Source: Candidatus Rokuibacteriota bacterium
GTDB lineage: Bacteria; Methylomirabilota; Methylomirabilia; Rokubacteriales; JACOUJ01
Assembly (NCBI GenBank): GCA_016177865.1
Contig: JACOUJ010000117.1
Coordinates: 1-6,628 of the forward strand
Direction: 5' to 3'
Length of the DNA: 6,628 nt
Shown piece by piece: positions 1-6,628 of this stretch (positions within the stretch are counted from its first letter, which is position 1; every line of letters starts with the position of its first letter). The notes beneath the pieces were generated by a model. It was not told the origin of the DNA. It did no database searches and worked only from the letters and a program-made list of their open reading frames with translations. A program made the position numbers and the translations under genes.

Positions 1-600
1 CTCCGGGACATCGATCCGGTACGCCCAGAGACTTACCTCCCTCACCTTCGTGGGAGGGGCGGGCCCCGGCAGGAAAGACGGAGGGCCGAAGCCACCGGAA
101 GACGCGGGCGGAGGCGGGCGCTTTGCCTTCGGGGGGGGGCCCTTGATGGGCGTGACGATCGAGTGATTGACGACAAGCACCCAGCTCCCTCCCGGGAGGA
201 CAAGCTCAAAGCGCCCCTCGTCGTCTACAACCGTGGTCCGGACGAGTTTGCTTCCACCCTCCGTCTCAACCCGTTGTCGGTAATCCTGGATGAGGCGCTC
301 GAACTTCCCCAGCACGTTCCGGTACTCTGCCCCGGAGGCCCGATATTCCTGGCGAAGCTGGCCCAGGCCGGCCCAGAGGGGAGGCGCAGAGGGAAGGGCG
401 AGAAGCGCGACTCCGGCCAGCGGCTTCGCGGCGCCTCCCGGCTTCGCGGATTCAAAAAAAAGGCGCCCGGTCAGCCGGCCTGCCTCTCTCCCTTTGAGGG
501 AGAGGAGGTACGGGCCCAGCGGTTCCTCCGCAAGGGCCGGGACCGCCAAGGCGGATACGATGCCCGCAACTATGACCCATACCAACCGATGATGGCGCAG
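1..600 (-). CDS. Exported protein of unknown function with a possible carboxypeptidase-regulatory-like beta-sandwich domain, partial (C-terminus beyond window)
   Basis: The frame is open for exactly 200 codons from 600 to the window edge. It has no ATG, so a simple ATG-based gene search misses it. The N-terminus is a clear signal peptide: basic residues RHHR at 2-5, a hydrophobic stretch at 6-20 and a cleavage site after PALA (21-24). Residues 42-70 (GRLTGRLFF, then PLAGVALLALP) and 119-145 (TTVVDDEGRFELVLPGG, then a beta strand) resemble the two halves of a carboxypeptidase-regulatory or transthyretin-like beta-sandwich. Between them lies a charged, probably helical insert at about 79-113. 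A proline-rich stretch (154-183) precedes another likely strand, VSLWAYRIDV. The best start is CTG at 600, because GAGGTG at 611-606 sits 5 nt upstream; TTG at 585 is the alternative but would lose the basic residues and correct spacing. It follows the acyltransferase stop by two bases, so it is probably co-transcribed and periplasmic. I do not recognise the family. Its T8 and C9 runs are discussed in the findings. Confidence 0.75.
   Translation of the reverse strand, partial: MRHHRLVWVIVAGIVSALAVPALAEEPLGPYLLSLKGREAGRLTGRLFFESAKPGGAAKPLAGVALLALPSAPPLWAGLGQLRQEYRASGAEYRNVLGKFERLIQDYRQRVETEGGSKLVRTTVVDDEGRFELVLPGGSWVLVVNHSIVTPIKGPPPKAKRPPPPASSGGFGPPSFLPGPAPPTKVREVSLWAYRIDVPE
486..504. repeat. 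Perfect inverted repeat (8-bp arms, 3-nt loop) inside the exported-protein gene
   Basis: CTCTCCCT at 486-493 and AGGGAGAG at 497-504 are perfect complements around a TTG loop. The hairpin falls at about codons 33-38 of the exported protein, just after its signal peptide. Short palindromes of this CTCTCCCT/AGGGAGAG type are common as dispersed elements in GC-rich genomes, but no second copy occurs in this window, so it may be chance. Confidence 0.5.
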
Positions 601-602
601 GG

Positions 603-1523
603 TTACACCTCGTGAGCTGGACGGGTCCTCCAGCGCCGGTGCACCCAGAACCACTGCTCGGGCCAACGTCGAATCGTTTCTTCGACGCACCGGGTGAACG
701 CCGCGGTGAAGGCCGTGATGTCTTTGGTCCGGTCCTCGGTCCTCGGCGGAGGAATTTCAGGCTCAACGAAGACTCGGTGACCGCCGTCGGCTTCCCGGCG
801 AATGAAGATCGGGACCACAGGGGCCTTGGTCCTGAGGGCGAGAAGTGCAAGACCTTTGGAGGTGGAGGCCGCTCGACCGAAAAAGGGGACAAAGACCCCT
901 TCGCGACGGGTGACGTTCTGGTCGAGGAGGATGGCCACCATTCGTTGGCGGCGCAGGGCGTCGATGACCTCCGCGAGCGCCCGGCGCTTTCCTATGATCT
1001 CGAAGCCGCTCCCCTCCCGGAATCGGGTCACGAGCCGATTCAAGATCGGAGAATCCATGGGTCGCGCCACCACGCTGAGCGGGTACCCGGAGAGGACATG
1101 GGCGGCGGCCAGAAGCTCCCAGTTGCCGAAGTGCGCGGTCAAGAGGAGCGCACCCTTCCCCCGATCCATGGCGAATCTCAGGTGATCCAATCCCTCCACG
1201 CGTATGCGTGACAAGGGAAAGGTCGGAGAGGGAAAAAGAAAGCGCAAGACCTCCACAGACGTCATCCCCAGGTGTTGAAACGTTTGACGGCAGAGGCCTT
1301 CCAGCTCTTCGGGGCTTCGGTCGTGCCCGAAGGCCAGGGTCAGATTCTCTCTGGCCACGGCCCGGCGTCGGAGGAGGGCATAGTAGGCGAGATCTCCGAG
1401 CCGGCGGCCGACCCATTCGATGGTCGAGAAGGGAAGCAGGCGAAGAAACCGAGCCAGGCCCAGAAGGCTTCCTTCTATGATCCCGCCGGCCCACCGAGCT
1501 GTCATGGGATGTGGAATCGCCAT
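603..1523 (-). CDS. Lipid A biosynthesis (LpxL/HtrB-like) late acyltransferase
   Basis: The product has 306 residues, the usual size for the LpxL/LpxM/HtrB family, whose members transfer a secondary acyl chain from acyl-ACP to the Kdo-lipid A precursor at the inner face of the inner membrane. An N-terminal hydrophobic segment (about 13-31) would anchor it. The family motif RRRAVARENLTLAFG is at 52-66. The catalytic HX4E motif, HFGNWE, is at H131/E136, almost exactly where E. coli LpxL has its pair. DQNVTRREGVFVPFFG and the following STSKGLALLALRTKAPVVP match the conserved central block, and the C-terminus ends with the typical WFWVHRRWRTRP. The acyl and sugar substrates cannot be told from sequence; a related lysophospholipid or ornithine-lipid acyltransferase is possible. 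ATG 1523 has AGGGG abutting it with no spacer and an in-frame TAG just upstream; ATG 1505 has no better site, so the exact start is uncertain. It lies 45 nt downstream of the PiT gene. Confidence 0.93.
   Translation of the reverse strand: MAIPHPMTARWAGGIIEGSLLGLARFLRLLPFSTIEWVGRRLGDLAYYALLRRRAVARENLTLAFGHDRSPEELEGLCRQTFQHLGMTSVEVLRFLFPSPTFPLSRIRVEGLDHLRFAMDRGKGALLLTAHFGNWELLAAAHVLSGYPLSVVARPMDSPILNRLVTRFREGSGFEIIGKRRALAEVIDALRRQRMVAILLDQNVTRREGVFVPFFGRAASTSKGLALLALRTKAPVVPIFIRREADGGHRVFVEPEIPPPRTEDRTKDITAFTAAFTRCVEETIRRWPEQWFWVHRRWRTRPAHEV
606..611 (-). promoter_or_regulatory. Ribosome binding site for the exported protein, inside the end of the acyltransferase gene
   Basis: GAGGTG on the minus strand overlaps the last codons of the acyltransferase (the GAG and GTG before TAA at 605-603). 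It lies 5 nt before CTG at 600. No ATG or GTG in the correct frame lies at a sensible distance, so this site is the main argument for a CTG start. The arrangement suggests translational coupling between the two genes. Confidence 0.5.
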
Positions 1524-1568
1524 CCCCTAATGTGACTCGATCGACTTGGGCCTAATCGCGGGACGGCG

Positions 1569-2579
1569 CTAGGCGAAGAGTCCGCGGATCGCGATCAAGA
1601 CAAGGAACGCGAGGCCGGAGATTGCGGCGGAGAGGGGGATCGTGAGGATCCAGGCCCAGACGATCCGCCCCGCCACTCCCCACCGGACCGCGGAGAGCCG
1701 CTGCGTGGCCCCCACCCCGACGATGGCCCCGGTGATGGTGTGCGTGGTGCTGACGGGGATCCCGGCGATGGCCGTGCCAAGCAGGGTCGCCGCCCCGGCC
1801 GTCTCGGCGCAAAACCCTCCGACGGGCCTCAACTTGGTGATCCGCATCCCCATCGTCTTGACGATCCGCCACCCGCCGGCGAAGGTTCCAAGGGCGATGG
1901 CGGCGTGGGCCGAGAGGATCACCCAGTACGGCACGTAGAACTCGGAGCCGAGGTAGCCCGCCGAAAAGAGGAGGATCGCAATGATGCCCATCGTCTTCTG
2001 GGCGTCGTTGGTCCCGTGGCCAAGGCTATAGAGGGCCGCCGAGATGAGCTGAAGGCGACGGAAGGCGCGGTCTACCCGCCCCGGGGCCACCCGGCGGAAG
2101 AGCCAGAGAACCGCGACCATGCATGCGAAACCGAGCGTGAGCCCGAGAAGAGGGGAGAGGACAATGAAGATCCCGATCTTGACGAGTCCGGCCGGGACCA
2201 ACGCCCCCCACCCGGCCTTCGCGACGGCAGCTCCGGCAAACCCCCCGATGAGGGCATGGGATGAGCTGGTCGGGAGCCCGTAGTACCAGGTGATCAGGTC
2301 CCAGAGGATTGCCCCGGCAAGCCCGGCCACAATCACCCACTGATCCACGGTCGCGGCCTCCACGACGCCCTTGCCGATCGTGCGGGCCACGTTGACGCCG
2401 AAGCCAAAGGCGGCCACGAAGTTGAAGAAGGCGGCCCAGACCACGGCCTGCATGGGGGTGAGGACCCGGGTGGAGACCACCGTGGCGATGGAGTTGGCCG
2501 CGTCATGGAAGCCGTTGAAGTAGTCGAAGACAAGGGCGACGAGAACGATGAAGCTGACGAGCGGGAGGCCCGGGTCCAT
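1569..2579 (-). CDS. pit: PiT-family inorganic phosphate transporter
   Basis: This 336-residue inner-membrane protein moves phosphate with H+ or Na+. It carries both halves of the PiT inverted repeat: DYFNGFHDAANSIATVVSTR at 19-38 and GHGTNDAQKTMGI at 187-199, with the conserved aspartates and asparagines D19, N22, D26, N29, N191 and D192. Two matching re-entrant motifs, GLPTSSSHALIGG (101-113) and GIPVSTTHTITGA (273-285), complete the family pattern. About ten hydrophobic segments are visible. The length fits the short prokaryotic PiT class that is usually paired with a DUF47 protein, and lacks the long central loop of E. coli PitA. The start at 2579 is chosen because the upstream DUF47 stop TAA (2581-2579) shares its last base with the ATG (TAATG), a classic coupled junction. 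A longer reading to 2672 would add 31 residues that only repeat the DUF47 coding sequence in another frame. The coupling ion is not decided by the sequence. Confidence 0.96.
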   Translation of the reverse strand: MDPGLPLVSFIVLVALVFDYFNGFHDAANSIATVVSTRVLTPMQAVVWAAFFNFVAAFGFGVNVARTIGKGVVEAATVDQWVIVAGLAGAILWDLITWYYGLPTSSSHALIGGFAGAAVAKAGWGALVPAGLVKIGIFIVLSPLLGLTLGFACMVAVLWLFRRVAPGRVDRAFRRLQLISAALYSLGHGTNDAQKTMGIIAILLFSAGYLGSEFYVPYWVILSAHAAIALGTFAGGWRIVKTMGMRITKLRPVGGFCAETAGAATLLGTAIAGIPVSTTHTITGAIVGVGATQRLSAVRWGVAGRIVWAWILTIPLSAAISGLAFLVLIAIRGLFA

Positions 2580-3193
2580 TACGCGTTTTTGAGGGCAATG
2601 CCTTCGATCACGTTCACCACATCCTCGCAGCGGTCCGTGACCTCCTCCATCGTCTCGTAGAGCTCCTTCCACTTGAAGATCGCGACCGGGTCCTCGTTCT
2701 CAAAGAGGTCGGCAACGAGAGACTTGTAGATCCGGTCCGCCTCGTTTTCGAGCCGGTTCACCTCGATGCAGTGCTTGTGATAGAAGGGGGAGAGGGTCCG
2801 GAGGCAGCGGACCGCCTTGTCCGTCTCCTCGGCGCTCTGCTCGATGATCTCGGCGAGCTGGCGGGCCCCCTCGGTGGGGGCCTTGATCTTGTAGAGGATC
2901 AGCCGGTCAGAAACCGCCTCAATCAGGTCCAGGACGTCGTCAAGCCGGCTCGCCAAGGCGTAGATATCCTCCCGGTCGATCGGGGTCACGAACGTCGTGT
3001 TGATCTTTCGCACCAGCTCATGCGTGAGGGTATCCCCCGCGTGCTCCAGGTCCACGATCTGACGGGCGAACGCTGGGGCTTCTTCGAAGCGGGCCATCAT
3101 CTCGCGGAGGACCCGGGAGGCCGCCACGATATTCTCGGATTGGCGCTCGAACAGGTCGAAGAACTTCTCTTCCCTCGGGATCAGATTAAACAT
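2579..3193 (-). CDS. DUF47 / PhoU-like phosphate transport regulator (Pit accessory protein)
   Basis: The 204-residue soluble protein is almost entirely helical and charged, as expected for the PhoU-like two-bundle fold. The N-terminus MFNLIPREEKFFDLFERQ is typical of the family (TIGR00153/DUF47). Further conserved features are the likely metal-binding EHAGDTLTHELV (about 50-61), TPIDREDIYALASRLDDVLD (70-89), and the C-terminal EVTDRCEDVVNVIEGIALK. Proteins of this family are nearly always encoded next to a PiT gene and are thought to control or be needed for its activity. Here the stop overlaps the PiT start by one base, so the two should be made in a fixed ratio. ATG 3193 is preferred over GTG 3205 because of the family N-terminus and because GAGGT lies about 5 nt upstream of it. 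The gene overlaps the end of dedA by 8 nt, suggesting a second translational coupling. Confidence 0.95.
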   Translation of the reverse strand: MFNLIPREEKFFDLFERQSENIVAASRVLREMMARFEEAPAFARQIVDLEHAGDTLTHELVRKINTTFVTPIDREDIYALASRLDDVLDLIEAVSDRLILYKIKAPTEGARQLAEIIEQSAEETDKAVRCLRTLSPFYHKHCIEVNRLENEADRIYKSLVADLFENEDPVAIFKWKELYETMEEVTDRCEDVVNVIEGIALKNA

Positions 3194-3845
3194 GTGTGAC
3201 CTCACCTCGCCGAGGCGCCGCCGCTTTTTGCCTCCGGCGCGCCTTCAGGAACTCGTTCACGATCGGCAGGATCGAAAGGAGAATCACAAGAGCGACGACC
3301 ACGTGGATGTGCTGGGCGATGTTCGGGATGGTCCGGCCCAGAAGATATCCGGCCCCGGTCATGCTCGCCACCCATCCGATTCCTCCGAAGACATTGAAAG
3401 ACAGAAACCGCGCATAGGCCATTTGCCCGACGCCGGCCACCACGGGGGCAAAGGTGCGGATGAACGGGATGAATCGGGCGAGCACGATGGTCTTTCCGCC
3501 GTGCCGCTCATAGAACCGCTTTGTCCTGAGAAGGTGATCGCGGGCGAAGAGGAGGGACTTCTCACGCGTGAAGATCCTGGGCCCCGTTGTGGCACCGATA
3601 TAGTAGCCGACGCTATCCCCCACGATCGCCGCCGCCATGGTGAGCCCGTTCAGGAGCCAGATATCCAGCCCTCCGGCGGCCGCCACCAAGCCGGCCGTCA
3701 GGAGGAGGGAATCCCCGGGCAAGAAGAACCCGACCAAGAGGCCGGTCTCGGTAAAGACGATGCCGACGATGACAAGGTACCCCCCCCAGTGAATCAGATC
3801 CATGAGGGAATATGATCCGAGAAGAAGCGAGTAGAGCCACTCCAT
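3186..3845 (-). CDS. DedA-family (SNARE-associated/VTT domain) inner-membrane protein
   Basis: This 219-residue polytopic protein belongs to the DedA family, whose members include undecaprenyl-phosphate and phospholipid translocases that depend on the membrane potential. The first re-entrant motif is FTETGLLVGFFLPGDSLLLT (31-50) and the second RFIPFIRTFAPVVAGVGQMA (124-143), followed by FNVFGGIGWV. The four charged residues shown to matter in E. coli YqjA/YghB are present with identical spacing: E33 and D45 (12 apart) and R124 and R130 (6 apart). Further hydrophobic segments lie at about 61-85 and 178-202. The tail is basic (KARRRQKAAAPRR), as expected for a cytoplasmic end. ATG 3845 gives the usual N-terminal length; its Shine-Dalgarno is weak (GAGTGA). 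An internal ATG at 3803 has none. The gene overlaps the DUF47 gene by 8 nt, placing it in the phosphate-transport transcription unit. The substrate is not determined by the sequence. Confidence 0.95.
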   Translation of the reverse strand: MEWLYSLLLGSYSLMDLIHWGGYLVIVGIVFTETGLLVGFFLPGDSLLLTAGLVAAAGGLDIWLLNGLTMAAAIVGDSVGYYIGATTGPRIFTREKSLLFARDHLLRTKRFYERHGGKTIVLARFIPFIRTFAPVVAGVGQMAYARFLSFNVFGGIGWVASMTGAGYLLGRTIPNIAQHIHVVVALVILLSILPIVNEFLKARRRQKAAAPRRGEVTHV

Positions 3846-3857
3846 CAGATCACTCGG

Positions 3858-3879
3858 AGGGGGCCCTCGACGGCCCCCT
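3858..3879. repeat. GC-rich hairpin just upstream of dedA
   Basis: AGGGGGCC (3858-3865) and GGCCCCCT (3872-3879) form a perfect 8-bp stem around a 6-nt loop. The base of the stem is only 12 nt from the dedA ATG and abuts its weak ribosome binding site. No T-run follows on either strand, so it is not a standard intrinsic terminator. It could slow transcription, block 5'-ward decay of the dedA message, or modulate dedA translation. Confidence 0.6.
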
Positions 3880-3883
3880 TCCG

Positions 3884-3918
3884 AACCTCCCCCAAGGTTG
3901 CGCGGGCCAAGCCCGCGC
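3884..3918. repeat. Tandem hairpins in the hppA-dedA gap
   Basis: GCGCGGGC (3900-3907) and GCCCGCGC (3911-3918) are perfect 8-bp complements around a CAA loop. Immediately beside them, AACCT (3884-3888) pairs with AGGTT (3895-3899) around a C-rich loop. With the hairpin at 3858-3879 this makes three stems in about 60 nt of the 135-nt gap after the hppA stop. None has a T-run, so read-through from hppA into dedA is plausible, with the stems acting as an RNA processing or stabilising block. No recognisable -35/-10 pair for dedA was seen in this gap. Confidence 0.55.
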
Positions 3919-3980
3919 TCGAACCAGCCGCGGTCGGTCGGTGAGGTCGGGCAAGCGCGGGTCGAGTTTTCCGCATCCTC

Positions 3981-6469
<2,489 letters not shown>

Positions 6470-6473
<4 letters not shown>

Positions 6474-6517
6474 GCCGTAACCCCCAAGGGCCGCAGAGCG
6501 ATTTTGGCTTGGCTCAT
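6470..6517 (-). other. Possible 15-codon leader ORF overlapping the hppA start
   Basis: ATG at 6517 opens a frame for MSQAKIALRPLGVTA and ends with TGA at 6472-6470, which overlaps the hppA ATG (6473) as ATGA. A purine-rich GGCGGA lies about 9 nt upstream, in the loop of a 6-bp hairpin (CGGGAA/TTCCCG, 6521-6538). The exact stop-start overlap is what a coupled leader peptide would look like, but an ORF this short can arise by chance. Confidence 0.25.
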
Positions 6518-6574
6518 GAGCGGGAATCCGCCTTCCCGGGGATGAATCGAGACAGGCTAGACGGGCGCCACATC

Positions 6575-6603
6575 ACTCTACGGGGAGAAGGGAGCGGTGT
6601 CAA
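6575..6603 (-). promoter_or_regulatory. Sigma70-type promoter for hppA
   Basis: On the minus strand, a perfect -35 box TTGACA (6603-6598) is followed by 17 nt and the -10 box TAGAGT (6580-6575, four of six matches to TATAAT). The upstream sequence (6604-6620) is relatively A/T-rich for this GC-rich window. Transcription would start near 6568, giving a leader of about 95 nt before hppA. The leader also holds a 10-bp palindrome, GCTCATGAGC (6512-6521). Confidence 0.65.
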
Positions 6604-6628
6604 TGAGAAATCTTTCCCAAGCGAGAGA

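Noticed and set aside
163..615. A 150-codon plus-strand frame at the left end
   Set aside because: It is antisense to the exported-protein frame, which has a signal peptide and domain-like sequence. The plus-strand product is low-complexity and lacks both.
452..892. A 146-codon minus-strand frame overlapping the acyltransferase and the exported protein
   Set aside because: It is out of frame with both real genes and its product is a proline/arginine/serine-rich shadow sequence.
612..1211. A 199-codon plus-strand frame opposite the acyltransferase gene
   Set aside because: The predicted product is arginine/glycine-rich with no recognisable motif, and it lies wholly antisense to a gene with clear catalytic motifs. 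It is a GC-rich shadow.
1524..1568. A promoter or terminator between pit and the acyltransferase gene
   Set aside because: The 45-nt gap has only a short TCGATCGA palindrome (1537-1544) and no -35/-10 pair or stem plus T-run, so co-transcription is simpler.
1569..2672. A longer PiT protein starting at 2672
   Set aside because: The extra 31 residues have no PiT character and overlap the DUF47 gene; the TAATG junction at 2579 gives the family-like N-terminus.
3194..3205. GTG at 3205 as the DUF47 start
   Set aside because: It would add only VRSH before the conserved MFNLIPRE start and would absorb the ribosome site of ATG 3193 into the coding region.
3858..3918. Intrinsic terminator between hppA and dedA
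   Set aside because: The stems are strong, but no run of T follows on either strand.

Overview
This window is a run of five complete genes and one partial gene, all on the minus strand, from a GC-rich bacterium. A lipid A-type acyltransferase and an exported protein with a signal peptide point to a Gram-negative (diderm) organism. The GC bias and protein flavour would suit groups such as Methylomirabilota/NC10 or a deltaproteobacterial lineage, but that is only an impression and no marker gene fixes it.

In transcription order (right to left): a sigma70-like promoter (TTGACA, 17 nt, TAGAGT; 6603-6575) and a leader of about 95 nt precede hppA (6473-3981), a membrane pyrophosphatase that splits PPi and pumps H+ or Na+. 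Its motifs look like the divergent, K+-independent H+-PPase group. A 135-nt gap with compact GC hairpins follows. Next come three tightly packed genes: a DedA-family membrane protein (3845-3186), a DUF47/PhoU-like Pit accessory protein (3193-2579, overlapping dedA by 8 nt) and a PiT phosphate transporter (2579-1569, sharing one base with the gene before it). After 45 nt comes an LpxL/HtrB-like acyltransferase (1523-603). Two bases after its stop begins a previously uncalled exported protein that runs off the left edge (600 to beyond 1). It has no ATG, and a good Shine-Dalgarno points to a CTG start.

The genes suggest a phosphate, pyrophosphate and envelope-lipid neighbourhood. HppA turns biosynthetic PPi into Pi and an ion gradient. 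PiT moves Pi with that kind of gradient, and DUF47 is its usual partner. DedA proteins handle lipid-phosphate carriers and need the proton gradient, and the acyltransferase completes lipid A. The coupling of PiT to DUF47 is well established; the link to the other genes is inferred from gene order and overlaps. No mobile element, tRNA, rRNA or CRISPR array was seen, and I see no strong case for a wholly new system. The best leads are the divergent pyrophosphatase, the DedA-DUF47-PiT overlap and the uncalled exported protein with homopolymer tracts.
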